Shown here piece after piece: positions 18,404 to 27,641 of a stretch of DNA of 64,000 nucleotides. A program made the position numbers and the translations under genes. Below the pieces are notes generated by a model that saw only the letters and a list, made by a program, of their open reading frames with translations, made no database searches and was not told the origin of the DNA. Every line of letters begins with the position of its first letter. Position 1 is the first letter of the stretch. The stretch is from Spirochaetae bacterium HGW-Spirochaetae-1 (GTDB lineage: Bacteria > Spirochaetota > UBA4802 > UBA5550), in assembly GCA_002839375.1 (NCBI GenBank), contig PGXY01000010.1, positions 1 through 64,000 on the forward strand. The letters are read 5' to 3'.

Positions 18404-20311
18404 TCAGGAATATAGCGCTTCTATCTCTTTTTCAAATTTTTGTTCCACGACCTTGCGTTTGACTTTCAATGTCGGTGTCAGGTCTCCCCACTGTTCAAGG
18501 AGTTTTCGGTTTAATATGTGAAATTTTTTAATGCGTTCATATTCCTCCAGTTCCTGGTTGGCTTTCCGGATATCCTCGTCGATCATGAGAATGAGTTTTT
18601 CATTCCCGATAAAATCATCACCCGCCTTGATGCAAACGGGAATTGTTCCCTCGTCGGAGAATTCCAGTGAATCCTTATTATACTGAATTCCGTTTTCATC
18701 GAAGTATTTAATGAAGGCGTCAAAATTGGGAACAACCAGCGCCGAAACGAATTTCCTGTCGTCTCCCACAGGCAGGACCATGTCGATGTACGGGCTGAGG
18801 GAAAACATGCTCTCTATCCTCGCTGAAGGAACATTTTTCCCCGTATCGAGCACCATGATACCTTTTTTACGGTCAATTATTTTGATGTAACCGTCGGCCA
18901 CCTCCTGGACGATATCACCGGTTTTAAAGTAACCATCCTCGGTGAAGGCCTCGGCGGTGTCTATGGGCTTATTCCAGTAGCCGGAAAAGAGATTGTCACC
19001 GCGCACTTGCCATTCGCCGTCCCCGGCGATCCTGCCCGTTACGCCCGAAGAGGCAGGTCCCACAGAGCCAGGCAGAATCTTTCCGGCCCTGTTGAGATTG
19101 ATGGTGTTCCAGGTCTCTGTAAGACCGTATCCCTCGAGGATTGTGAATCCCATGGCCATAAAAACTTTACAAAGGTCAGCCGGGAGGCTCCCGGCCGCTG
19201 AAAAAGCGCCGCGCATTCTGCCGCCGAAACGGTCCCTGACCTTTTTAAAAACCAGCTTGTCGAAGATCCGGTATCTGAACCCGAGCCAGAAACCGGTTCC
19301 TTTACTCAGGTCGGTGAATTCATCCATGGCAATAAAACCGTTTGCGTCACTCTGTTTTTCCACTACTTTTATGCCGGTCTTCATGGCGCTGTTGAAGATA
19401 ATCCGGCTGAGGGGGTTTTTTGAGGCCAGGTCCTTCATGGCCATGTAGACGCGTTCGTATATGCGGGGCACCGACATGAATATATGAGGTCTGAAGAGCT
19501 GCAGGTCCGACACGATGTCTTTCGGTGTGGTATAGGCGATGTTCACACCCGCCATCATGGCGCAGCCGTGTCCGCATTCCCGTTCATAGGTATGAGACAG
19601 GGGAAGAAAAGAGAGCAGGACGTCTCCGGGGCGATAGTTGGGTGCGTCCCTGAGATCGCGGCATATGGCCGCGTTAAAGCTTCGGTGTGTATGCACTGCA
19701 CCTTTGGGTACACCTGTGGTGCCTGAGGTGTAAACGATGGTCATGTAGTCAAGAATGTTAACGGACCGCCATCTTCTTTCCACGGCTTCCCGGTCCCGCG
19801 CCATGAACAGAATGCCGTTATTTCTCAGGTCACCGAGACTGATGATGCGGGGGTCCGAAGATGTAAATGATTCATTTAATATCACGACCTTTTCCAGTTT
19901 TGGCATCCTGTCCCACGACGAGAGGACCTTGGCCAGGTTTTCCTCCTGGAGATAGATGATTTTTGATCCTGAGTCGTTGATTATATAACACATTTCAGTT
20001 TCTGAAAGGGAAGGGTAGATGCACACGGTTATGCCGCCTGATGTCAGGATGGAATAATCGGCCCGTACCCATTCGGGACAGGTGTGGCACATAAGCGCGA
20101 TGCGGTCTCCTTTTTCACACCCGGCTTCAAGAAGCCCGGCCGCCAGCTCTTTCATAATTCCCCATCCTTCGGCATAGGTGATTGATTCGGTTTTGCCGGG
20201 GCCGGTCTTCCATGTCTGGAATTTCCAGTGTCCGAATTTAATGGCGTTCCTGTTCATCATGGCAGGAGCGGTCAGCTGTTCAATATACAGTTTGTCCTGA
20301 AGTTCGCTCAT
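18404..20311 (-). CDS. Long-chain fatty acyl-CoA synthetase (AMP-binding), second paralogue
   Basis: 635 residues with VYTSGTTGVPKGAV, YGLTETWNT, GDIVQEVADGYIKIIDRKKG and a C-terminal TPTLKVKRK, so an intact ANL-type acyl-CoA synthetase. It is more divergent from FadD than its neighbour at 11524. It follows the TetR gene with 43 bases between, so the two probably form a unit in which TetR controls fatty-acid activation (inference). Confidence 0.92.
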   Translation of the reverse strand: MSELQDKLYIEQLTAPAMMNRNAIKFGHWKFQTWKTGPGKTESITYAEGWGIMKELAAGLLEAGCEKGDRIALMCHTCPEWVRADYSILTSGGITVCIYPSLSETEMCYIINDSGSKIIYLQEENLAKVLSSWDRMPKLEKVVILNESFTSSDPRIISLGDLRNNGILFMARDREAVERRWRSVNILDYMTIVYTSGTTGVPKGAVHTHRSFNAAICRDLRDAPNYRPGDVLLSFLPLSHTYERECGHGCAMMAGVNIAYTTPKDIVSDLQLFRPHIFMSVPRIYERVYMAMKDLASKNPLSRIIFNSAMKTGIKVVEKQSDANGFIAMDEFTDLSKGTGFWLGFRYRIFDKLVFKKVRDRFGGRMRGAFSAAGSLPADLCKVFMAMGFTILEGYGLTETWNTINLNRAGKILPGSVGPASSGVTGRIAGDGEWQVRGDNLFSGYWNKPIDTAEAFTEDGYFKTGDIVQEVADGYIKIIDRKKGIMVLDTGKNVPSARIESMFSLSPYIDMVLPVGDDRKFVSALVVPNFDAFIKYFDENGIQYNKDSLEFSDEGTIPVCIKAGDDFIGNEKLILMIDEDIRKANQELEEYERIKKFHILNRKLLEQWGDLTPTLKVKRKVVEQKFEKEIEALYS

Positions 20312-20354
20312 GGCTTTTCTCCCTTTGTGTATTTATTTTTTTACTGCACCACGT

Positions 20355-20957
20355 TCATCGCATGCCCGGAGTGTCCGCATCAAATCGGAAGTTCAGCAGC
20401 ATGAACCCCAGGGTTTTCAGTAACTCTTCGTCGGCCAGAATTTCGTCCAGAAGAAGCTGCTGCATGCACAGTCCATCCACGGCGGCAAGGAAGAGCGCCG
20501 CGTATGTCTTTGTCAGGGGGCACGGCTCAACGTCATGTATGGTTGAAATCACCTTTTCTACATTTTGTATCCATTCGCTGTATTTTGATCGATATTTTTT
20601 CATAAGTCCATCATTCCCCCTCAGCGCCTCTCCCTGCAGGTGGACATTTATACTGTTCTTTTCAATGTTTTTGATTCTTTCCATGGTCGCCGAGATGATG
20701 TCGCTGATCACTTTAATATGGTCACAGGATTCTTTGTTAAGACGATCGACCATTTTCATGGATTCCACGTTGTCCTGTTCCATGATGTCATAGAGGATGT
20801 CGTCCTTGCTCCGGTAATAATAGTACAGGGAGCCCTTGCTCATGCCTGCCGCTTCGGCAATGACTTGGAGTGTAGAGTTCTGAATGCCCTGTCGGGCCAC
20901 TATGTTTCGAGCGGCTTTCAGGATTTTTATTCTGTTGAGATTATACTTTTTATTCAT
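20355..20957 (-). CDS. TetR/AcrR family regulator next to acyl-CoA synthetase
   Basis: 200 residues. HTH: ILKAARNIVARQGIQNSTLQ then VIAEAAGMSKGSLYYYYRSK at about 13-52. The C-terminal half is helical and carries no recognised ligand motif. The gene lies directly upstream of a fatty acyl-CoA synthetase gene, a setting typical for acyl-CoA-responsive repressors of the FadR/PsrA kind. A perfect inverted repeat at 20985-20998 in front of the gene is a good autoregulatory site. Confidence 0.9.
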   Translation of the reverse strand: MNKKYNLNRIKILKAARNIVARQGIQNSTLQVIAEAAGMSKGSLYYYYRSKDDILYDIMEQDNVESMKMVDRLNKESCDHIKVISDIISATMERIKNIEKNSINVHLQGEALRGNDGLMKKYRSKYSEWIQNVEKVISTIHDVEPCPLTKTYAALFLAAVDGLCMQQLLLDEILADEELLKTLGFMLLNFRFDADTPGMR

Positions 20958-20984
20958 ATATCTTTCCGATTTGTACGAGCAAAA

Positions 20985-20998
20985 GTCGGCCAGCCGAC
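20985..20998 (-). promoter_or_regulatory. Candidate TetR operator
   Basis: GTCGGC CA GCCGAC: a 6-bp perfect inverted repeat, 28 bases upstream of the tetR start. Its GC-rich sequence stands out from the AT-rich surroundings. Confidence 0.5.
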
Positions 20999-21261
20999 CA
21001 AATTCATGTTGAAGTAATTGTTATTTTTGTCAAATCTTAATTAATGAAAAGCTCGATTTGATCTCTGGAAATACGGAACGCAGGTTTCTACTCTCGATAG
21101 CACATTTCAATCATAGTGCTGCCATGTTACCGCGATGTTAATTTTGCGGGAACCCCGGCAAAATATCTTGACCGTGGTTTGCTTAAAAAAGGATAAATCA
21201 GTCACATTAATGACCAGAAAATGAAAAGAATTCAGGAATAAAAGGAGCAGGGGATAAAAAT
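20999..21261. other. Intergenic region between divergent tetR and asnB genes
   Basis: No gene seen. AAAGGAG at 21240-21246 is the ribosome site of asnB. Confidence 0.45.
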
Positions 21262-22926
21262 ATGTGCGGAATAGTTGGTGTATTTAACCTGAAAATGTCG
21301 GCCGGGGAACTGAGGCCGCGGGTCCTGGACATGTCGAAAAAACTTAGGCACCGGGGCCCTGACTGGTCCGGCATATTCGCCTGCGACCGGGCCATCCTGG
21401 CTCACGAAAGGCTTTCCATCGTAGACCCCCAGTCGGGAGGGCAGCCCCTGTCCAGTCCCGACGGCAGCATCATGCTGGCCGTCAACGGTGAAATATACAA
21501 CCACCAGTCCCTGCGAGAACGCTTCAAGGGCACCTATGAGTTCCGCACCAATTCGGACTGTGAGGTTATCATCCCCCTTTACCTGGAGAAGGGATCTGAT
21601 TTTATCGAAGACCTGAACGGGATCTTCGCCTTCGCCCTTTATGACAGGAACAGGGACCAGTACCTCATCGCCAGGGACCACATGGGTATCATCCCGCTGT
21701 ACAAGGGATGGGACGTGTTGGGCAACTTCTTTGTTTCATCGGAGTTGAAGGCGCTCGAGGGAGTGTGCAGCCGGATAGAGGAGTTCCTGCCGGGGCATTC
21801 CCTGTGGAGCGGCGACGGAGAAATGAAGCGATGGTACGGGCGCGACTGGAATGACTATGACGCCGTTGCCCGAAATGAAACATCGATTGATGATTTGCGC
21901 AGGGCCCTGGAGGACGCCGTACACCGTCAGCTCATGTCCGATGTTCCCTACGGTGTGCTCCTTTCGGGCGGCCTCGATTCCTCGATAATATCGGCCGTGG
22001 CAAAGAGGTTTGCCGCGAAGCGCGTCGAGTCGGGTGACACCCAGGAGGCATGGTGGCCCCAGCTGCACTCCTTTGCCGTGGGCCTGAAGGGATCACCGGA
22101 CCTGGAAGCGGCACGTAAAGTTGCAGCGCACATCAATTCGGTTCACCATGAGATATATTTCACCATACAGGAAGGTCTCGACGCCCTGCGCGATGTCATA
22201 TACCATATCGAGACATACGACGTCACCACAGTCAGGGCATCGACCCCCATGTACCTCATGGCCCGGGTCATCAAATCAATGGGAGTGAAGATGGTTCTTT
22301 CAGGCGAGGGGGCCGATGAGGTCTTCGGCGGGTATCTCTATTTTCACAAAGCGCCCAATGCCCGGGCCTTCCACGAGGAGACGGTGCGCAAACTGGGCAA
22401 GCTCCATCTCTATGACTGCCTGCGCGCCAACAAGTCCCTTGCCGCCTGGGGCGTTGAGGGGCGTGTTCCCTTTCTCGACAAGGAGTTCCTGGACGTGGCC
22501 ATGAGGCTGAATCCCGAAGACAAGATGGCAAAGGACGGTAAAATGGAGAAGTGGGTTCTCCGGAAAGCCTTCGAGGATTACCTGCCGGAGAGTGTGGCCT
22601 GGCGGCAGAAGGAGCAGTTCTCCGACGGTGTGGGTTACAGCTGGATCGATACGCTGAAGGAGATGACTTCCGGGGCCGTGACGGACGAGCAGATGGCAAA
22701 CGCGAAGTACCGGTTTCCCCTCCAGACGCCCATGACCAAGGAGGAATACTATTACCGCAGCATTTACACTGAGCATTTTCCCTCTGACTCGGCCGCCCTG
22801 TGCGTGCCTTCGGTTCCCTCCGTGGCATGCAGCACGCCCGAGGCCCTGGCCTGGGACGAGGAGCTGAAAAAGAACATAGATCCCTCGGGGCGTGCCGTTA
22901 AAATGGTGCACAAGGAGGCTTACTGA
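21262..22926 (+). CDS. asnB: Asparagine synthetase, glutamine-hydrolysing
   Basis: 554 residues beginning MCGIVGVF, so Cys2 is the N-terminal nucleophile of the class II glutaminase domain (with RHRGPD at 29-34 and NGEIYNH at 75-81). The synthetase domain has the pyrophosphate loop SGGLDSS at 235-241 and GEGADEVFGGY. Full length for the AsnB family; it amidates aspartate with ATP and glutamine. A strong hairpin plus T-run follows the stop. Confidence 0.95.
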   Translation: MCGIVGVFNLKMSAGELRPRVLDMSKKLRHRGPDWSGIFACDRAILAHERLSIVDPQSGGQPLSSPDGSIMLAVNGEIYNHQSLRERFKGTYEFRTNSDCEVIIPLYLEKGSDFIEDLNGIFAFALYDRNRDQYLIARDHMGIIPLYKGWDVLGNFFVSSELKALEGVCSRIEEFLPGHSLWSGDGEMKRWYGRDWNDYDAVARNETSIDDLRRALEDAVHRQLMSDVPYGVLLSGGLDSSIISAVAKRFAAKRVESGDTQEAWWPQLHSFAVGLKGSPDLEAARKVAAHINSVHHEIYFTIQEGLDALRDVIYHIETYDVTTVRASTPMYLMARVIKSMGVKMVLSGEGADEVFGGYLYFHKAPNARAFHEETVRKLGKLHLYDCLRANKSLAAWGVEGRVPFLDKEFLDVAMRLNPEDKMAKDGKMEKWVLRKAFEDYLPESVAWRQKEQFSDGVGYSWIDTLKEMTSGAVTDEQMANAKYRFPLQTPMTKEEYYYRSIYTEHFPSDSAALCVPSVPSVACSTPEALAWDEELKKNIDPSGRAVKMVHKEAY

Positions 22927-22929
22927 AAA

Positions 22930-22955
22930 GCCGTCCCCCGCGACGGCATGTTTTT
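22930..22955 (+). terminator. Intrinsic terminator of asnB
   Basis: GCCGTC (22930-22935) pairs with GACGGC (22942-22947), followed by ATG and five T. A second small hairpin (CACTCC / GGAGTG, 22969-22987) follows. Confidence 0.75.
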
Positions 22956-23123
22956 CCGTAAAGCACTTCACTCCTGATAGTGGAGTGCCGTAGAATATAT
23001 TAATCTTGACTATTCATTTCCTTTGTCATAGTTTTGACGCGTACTGCAGCTCTCTCAATACAGATGCCTGTTGTGTCAATGGGTGTGATGAATCCCACGC
23101 TGTATGGTATAAGGGGATGTGAA

Positions 23124-23531
23124 ATGTTCGGCAAGAATTATTATATCACCAGGTTCGATTTTGAAAGGATACAGAATATTCTGGACACGCTGAAGCCCGA
23201 TGAATATACTCATTCCGTGAGAAAATTGAAGGAAAAGTTCAAAAAGTCCAAACTGGTCAACCCGGAAGATATAAAACCGAACATAATCACCATGAATAGC
23301 CAGTTCGTTCTCCGCAACCTGGGTAATGGGATCAAATATAATTATTCACTGGTGTTTCCCCACGAAGCCGATTACCTGCGTAATAAAGTATCCGTCCTCG
23401 ATTCCATCGGTGCCGAAATACTGTCCCTGGAAGTAGGGGCCGTGGTCCATTCTTCGGAAAGCGGTGATGTCTATTATCTGATAGAACATATTATCTACCA
23501 GCCCGAAGCCGCCGGCGATTATCACCTGTAA
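23124..23531 (+). CDS. GreA/GreB C-terminal-domain protein, Rnk-like
   Basis: 135 residues from ATG 23124, which has AAGGGGA about eight bases upstream. The C-terminal two thirds (ITMNSQFVLRNLG, YSLVFPHEAD, ISV-type core VLDSIGAEILSLEVGAVV) match the FKBP-like domain shared by GreA/GreB and the nucleoside-diphosphate-kinase regulator Rnk. The Gre coiled coil is missing; a short helical N-terminus replaces it, as in Rnk. It probably binds RNA polymerase near the secondary channel; whether it acts as anti-Gre factor is inference. Confidence 0.78.
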   Translation: MFGKNYYITRFDFERIQNILDTLKPDEYTHSVRKLKEKFKKSKLVNPEDIKPNIITMNSQFVLRNLGNGIKYNYSLVFPHEADYLRNKVSVLDSIGAEILSLEVGAVVHSSESGDVYYLIEHIIYQPEAAGDYHL

Positions 23532-23557
23532 TTATGCCGCGATATGTCTCGATATGC

Positions 23558-23591
23558 CACGTAGAGACGCGAGGCATCGTGTCTCTACGTG
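23558..23591. terminator. Hairpin between convergent genes
   Basis: CACGTAGAGAC (23558-23568) pairs perfectly with GTCTCTACGTG (23581-23591), followed by TTTTA. The loop GCGAGGCATCGT holds a further small pairing. The stem sequence GTAGAGAC also recurs loosely at 58202-58223 (GAGACGCGA), both times in a gap between convergent genes. Confidence 0.65.
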
Positions 23592-23636
23592 TTTTACGCA
23601 TGTATCCTTTTCAGCAATGCCGTAATGTAAATGTAC

Positions 23637-25196
23637 CTATTCAATTTTAATCCAGGTCGCCCCGGTGCCAACATTGTTGCTGCCGTACTCGATCCACATA
23701 TATCCTTCTTCCCCCCAGCCTTCACTCCAGGAATTTTTTATCAGGAAGGCCTTCCGGTCGTCGTCCCATCCTACGATGACGATGACATGATTCACGTCAC
23801 TGAGGTTTTTAAGCGTCGGGTGTTCGTCATAGACGCCGCTTTTATAGGCCTTGAAAAGGTCCGTGGCCTTCACATATCCGCCCAGGGGGCCGAATTTGCA
23901 GAGTAGTTCTTTTATAGTGGTAATGTTCGTTCCGGCGTTGACAAAGCCGAATTTTTTTACCTTGTAAGGGAATTTTTCACTGATCCTTTCGCAGGGCATC
24001 TCTTTCCCCTCATAGGGAAGCATGGCCTCGGGAACCGCCGATTCCTTCTGCAGGGCCTGGAATACGCTGTAGTCGCTGCCGCCGCCGCAGGAGCCGCAGT
24101 CTCTTTGCGGGGTACGAAGGCAGTCCACGACATGTTGTTCGGAGATGTCGAGCTCGGTCCCGTGTTTAATTTTATAAACCGCCTCATATACGCCCGCTGA
24201 TCCGAAGGCCCAGCAGCTACCGCATGCCTCTTGAAATTTAACGGGGGTCATCATGCCTGCATCGCGCCAGTTAAAGGCTCTCATGGATGGGTCACGTTTA
24301 ATGGAGTCGGGCAGATTGGACGGTTCCTTTTTCCAGACATCGTCAGGTGAATAGGGTTTTATGTCAAAGAATCCCGTGATATCCTTAATCGCCCTGGTGA
24401 TGACCGACGTGTCGCCGATTTTAAACCGGGCGCCTTTCTTCATTGTTTTCTGCAGTCTTTGCAATTCCTTCTGCGCCAGCGCAGCGGTTTCCCGGGACCT
24501 TTTGCCGATCATTTCCAGGGTCGTTTTTCTTTCGTCCGTTTTCGCGATGATAATAAACTCCCAGTAGGAATTGTCATTGGGAGTGGAAACGGTTATGAGC
24601 TCCGCCCCGTTTTTCGACGCCTTGCCTTTCGCTGTTATGTAATTGTCATTGAGCCTGCACTGGATTAAAAACCTGTTTTTGCCCTTGTTGATTATTCTCC
24701 AGTGGTACGAATAATGCTCGTAGAGCACCTGATGATAGTTCAGTTCGACACGATTATCTATATCCCGGGCATAATATCCCGTGGCGCTCCTGATTAAATA
24801 ATATCCCTTGTCCCTGGCCAGGCCGGTGAACTGCTCCAGGGGATAGAACCTGTAGCGGTGGTCTCTCTCCGGCCAGCGCTGGAACTTGTACTCCAGTTCC
24901 CAGAGGATGAGGGGCTTTCCCGGGCCTTCGACCTCTTTGCCTTTTCCGCGAACATCCCAGAAATTCCCCATGTCATTCTTGTCTTTTTTAAAGGGGGTCC
25001 GTATAGCGACCCACCGTTCCGTCGACGGTACGTCATGTTTGGCCCAGCCATATATATAGCGGTCCCAGCCGCCCGCAACTTCAATCGTCTCTTTCAGTTC
25101 GATTAGAATATTTTTTCCGTATCCCCGTGAAATCAGGGCTGTTGATATAACAGCGCAGGCTGTTGTCAATGTAAGAAAGTAAAAGAGCTTTTTCAT
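23637..25196 (-). CDS. Secreted papain-family (C1A) cysteine protease with ricin-like domain
   Basis: 519 residues from ATG 25196, which has GGAGG five bases upstream. A signal peptide is evident (KKLFYFLTLTTACAV...). Residues about 100-220 hold three repeats with YYLI, RFLIQ and YWEFI strands, suggesting a ricin-type beta-trefoil for carbohydrate binding. After a Lys-rich helix (220-260) comes the C1A catalytic domain: oxyanion Gln 323, GSCWAFG with Cys 329, NHVIVIVGWDD with His 471 and KNSWSEGWG with Asn 489 (numbering from the preceding TTG). All catalytic residues are present. Probably exported to periplasm or medium. No inhibitor-type I29 propeptide motif is obvious. Confidence 0.88.
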   Translation of the reverse strand: MKKLFYFLTLTTACAVISTALISRGYGKNILIELKETIEVAGGWDRYIYGWAKHDVPSTERWVAIRTPFKKDKNDMGNFWDVRGKGKEVEGPGKPLILWELEYKFQRWPERDHRYRFYPLEQFTGLARDKGYYLIRSATGYYARDIDNRVELNYHQVLYEHYSYHWRIINKGKNRFLIQCRLNDNYITAKGKASKNGAELITVSTPNDNSYWEFIIIAKTDERKTTLEMIGKRSRETAALAQKELQRLQKTMKKGARFKIGDTSVITRAIKDITGFFDIKPYSPDDVWKKEPSNLPDSIKRDPSMRAFNWRDAGMMTPVKFQEACGSCWAFGSAGVYEAVYKIKHGTELDISEQHVVDCLRTPQRDCGSCGGGSDYSVFQALQKESAVPEAMLPYEGKEMPCERISEKFPYKVKKFGFVNAGTNITTIKELLCKFGPLGGYVKATDLFKAYKSGVYDEHPTLKNLSDVNHVIVIVGWDDDRKAFLIKNSWSEGWGEEGYMWIEYGSNNVGTGATWIKIE

Positions 25197-25227
25197 CAAA
25201 TCCTCCGTGCCATGTCATGCGTGTTTG

Positions 25228-25273
25228 TTATTATTATTATTATTATTATAAACGATCAGCCATGCATTGAAAA
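25228..25273 (-). promoter_or_regulatory. Promoter with adjacent (TTA)7 simple repeat for the protease gene
   Basis: On the minus strand TTTTCA (25268-25273), a 17-base spacer and TATAAT (25245-25250) form a good sigma-70 promoter whose -10 merges into a run of about seven AAT/TTA units (25228-25249). Transcription would start inside or just after the repeat, so changes in unit number would alter the 5' leader. Confidence 0.5.
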
Positions 25274-25353
25274 CAAGAAAAAAATATTTTTTATTCCAGC
25301 GGGGATATGCCGCAGGAATTGGAACTTATGGCGGGAAGGATCTATTGCTGCTG

Positions 25354-26472
25354 TCATTGTTTTACAAAATTAATGTTAATTACCATTATTTCTGAAATGC
25401 CCGCTGTCCGGACAGGGGGGCCCCAGCCCTGAATTCCGCTTGTCACGAATAGATGTGTATTGCCGGTCTTTTTGTAGCCCCAGCTCAGCGTGTTGAGATA
25501 TCTGACAATAAAATTCAATGGAAATAATTGTCCATTATGGGTATGACCGGAGAGTTGTACATCAATGGTCATATCATCGGCATCTTCACTGTTCAAAGGA
25601 CGATGATCAAGGACCAGGACCGGCAGTATGGCAGGGGCGTCCTTCAAAATATCCTTAATTTTTTTTCTTTTATCGGAATTACGGTCATTTCTACCAACCA
25701 GGTAAAAAGAATCAGCTATGGTACGGTACTCATCCCGAAGAAGGGTGATATTCGCTTTCTTTAGAAAATCAAAACTCCGCATTGGGCCGTGTGATTCATG
25801 ATTCCCCGGTGAGGCGTAGACCCCGTACCTTGTCCTGATATCTTTAAAAAGCGTTTCGAAATCCGATGTATCCATATTGTTATTATCACCTTCGAGTATG
25901 TCACCGGGGATTAAGAGGATGTCGGGATTCAGCGAATTGATCGTTTTGACAAAATTTACCACGAACTGCCTGCCGGTTATATCGCGCAGATGGAGATCGG
26001 CGGCAAGCGATACTTTTATGCTCCTTATCTTTGATGATTTTGCCGGTATGTTGATGGAATATTCACTGACACGAATCGTATTATAGTTAATTGTCCCGAT
26101 TATAATGAAGAGCAGCGGTATTACAGTGATGATGCCCAGCATGGCTGCGCGGTACCGGGGGCCTTCAAGTGTTTCGCGTGATATAACGTTCAGAACACGG
26201 TTTGCCAGCAATAGAATATCCTGAAGAATTACTAAGAGAACCACATACAGCAGGAAGGGCAGGCTGTAATAGCCGGGAAGCAATAGATATTTTAATGCGT
26301 CGCCATACGATGAGTGGGATAAAAGCTCGGTGATCGGAAAGGCCGCGACTACTATGCCGTATACGCATGAAACGAGTGTTTTTGTTGACGGCTTTTTTAA
26401 TAATGTACGGATTCTCGTAAGAGCATAGAGATTCAATAATATAAAGATGCTAAATATGCTGAATTTGATCAT
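25354..26472 (-). CDS. Membrane-anchored metallophosphoesterase
   Basis: 372 residues. Three or four hydrophobic segments fill the first 135 residues. The calcineurin-like core follows: AADLHL, IPGDILEGD, SPGNHESHG, LDHRP and LSGHTHNGQLFP, which supply the two-metal site. Resembles the YkuE/YaeI group acting on lipid-linked or nucleotide phosphates; substrate unknown. It follows the methyltransferase gene by 20 bases on the same strand. Confidence 0.88.
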   Translation of the reverse strand: MIKFSIFSIFILLNLYALTRIRTLLKKPSTKTLVSCVYGIVVAAFPITELLSHSSYGDALKYLLLPGYYSLPFLLYVVLLVILQDILLLANRVLNVISRETLEGPRYRAAMLGIITVIPLLFIIIGTINYNTIRVSEYSINIPAKSSKIRSIKVSLAADLHLRDITGRQFVVNFVKTINSLNPDILLIPGDILEGDNNNMDTSDFETLFKDIRTRYGVYASPGNHESHGPMRSFDFLKKANITLLRDEYRTIADSFYLVGRNDRNSDKRKKIKDILKDAPAILPVLVLDHRPLNSEDADDMTIDVQLSGHTHNGQLFPLNFIVRYLNTLSWGYKKTGNTHLFVTSGIQGWGPPVRTAGISEIMVININFVKQ

Positions 26473-26492
26473 CGCAGCCTCTTCGTGCCGTG

Positions 26493-27302
26493 TTACGCGC
26501 TGTTTTTACAGATAAATAATCCGCTATTCGCCGGAATGCTGATATTCCCCTTGCGTTCAATTATATTTTTTACAAATTCTGTCAGGGGTTCTCTTTCATC
26601 TTCATTAAAAATAATTTTATCCCGCTGAATACCGACAGTTGAATAAATGAAATTAATGAACGGTTCGGCTTCATTGATTATCAATATATTATCATACGGT
26701 TTTAAAACAATATTGTTGAAATATTTTTTTAACTGTTCCCCGCCGTCTTCTATCGAAAAGTTTTGTATAAGGTCATTGGTTGCATTTTCCTTAACGGGTT
26801 TAGCCCTGTATTCAGAAATTATTTCCTTCATCTCCTTCATGTAGTATTTACTGAATGTCGTCGCGTAGAATGTTCCGTTTTTCTTTAAAACCCTTTGTAT
26901 TTCCGAAAGGGCCTTATTCCTGTCGGGAACATGATACAGCATATTATTTGCTATTATTAAATCATAGCTATGATCTTCAAAGGGAATATGCTCAATATTT
27001 ATGACCTCATAGGTGATGTTCTTTATGCTGTCTCCTATGGTGTTTTTCGCATCGTGTATCATCCCCACGGAGAAGTCGGATAACGTAATTTCCCAGGTAC
27101 CGGGGACCCTCTTCGCATTTAATCTCCACAGCAATCCATTCCCGCAGCCCAGTTCCAGTACTTTTAGATTGTTTTCTTTGCTGATATTGTCAAAAACCCA
27201 CTGTGTCAACGGATACTTGTTCGTTCCAAATTTATAATGTAAATAAATGCGATCGTTAAATTTCGATGAGTCCTTATACTGAATATCTTTTAAGATGGAC
27301 AT
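26493..27302 (-). CDS. Class I SAM-dependent methyltransferase
   Basis: 269 residues with LELGCGNGLLW (motif I, about 50-60), then an acidic turn after a strand, and IIANNMLYHVPDRNKALSEI in the UbiE/Methyltransf_11 style. Substrate unknown. GAGG nine bases before the ATG. The 40-base upstream sequence is repeated before the Fe-S protein gene at 31301-31342. First gene of a unit with the metallophosphoesterase. Confidence 0.87.
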   Translation of the reverse strand: MSILKDIQYKDSSKFNDRIYLHYKFGTNKYPLTQWVFDNISKENNLKVLELGCGNGLLWRLNAKRVPGTWEITLSDFSVGMIHDAKNTIGDSIKNITYEVINIEHIPFEDHSYDLIIANNMLYHVPDRNKALSEIQRVLKKNGTFYATTFSKYYMKEMKEIISEYRAKPVKENATNDLIQNFSIEDGGEQLKKYFNNIVLKPYDNILIINEAEPFINFIYSTVGIQRDKIIFNEDEREPLTEFVKNIIERKGNISIPANSGLFICKNSA

Positions 27303-27309
27303 GGTATCG

Positions 27310-27350
27310 CCTCAACTGGTTTTAATTTACGGTAAAGCGGACTTTCCTCC
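27310..27350 (-). repeat. Leader repeat, copy A
   Basis: CCTCAACTGGTTTTAATTTA then CGGTAAAGCGGACT reads almost the same as 31301-31340 (CCTCAATTGATTTTATCTTT then ACGGTAGAGCGGAC). In both cases it lies directly upstream of a minus-strand start codon. Confidence 0.6.
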
Positions 27351-27390
27351 AATCCTTTTTCTTTCAAGGTTTCTTTCTATATTAGTAACT

Positions 27391-27609
27391 TTATTTTTGC
27401 AAGAGGATTTTCCCCTGTTTATCCGGTACGCTTTTCGGGGAACGGATAAACAGTATTTTCAATCCCGGGATATAGTTTAAGCGTGATGAATTATAGTTGA
27501 CTTTCTGGAAATTTCCGTTTAATATTTTATTAAAAATAATTATAATCAATGAACTCAATACACATAGTGTTAATAACTTGAGAAGGAGTATTCTTTTCAT
27601 CATTACCAT
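27391..27609 (-). CDS. Possible small membrane protein
   Basis: 72 residues with one strongly hydrophobic N-terminal segment (LLLKLLTLCVLSSLIIIIF) and a basic C-terminus. AAAGGA stands seven bases before the ATG pair, which supports translation. It is divergent from the transporter gene. Nothing in the sequence identifies a function; it could be chance in an AT-rich gap. Confidence 0.35.
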   Translation of the reverse strand: MVMMKRILLLKLLTLCVLSSLIIIIFNKILNGNFQKVNYNSSRLNYIPGLKILFIRSPKSVPDKQGKILLQK

Positions 27610-27641
27610 CCTTTATCAAAACAATGTGAATAGACCGGCAT

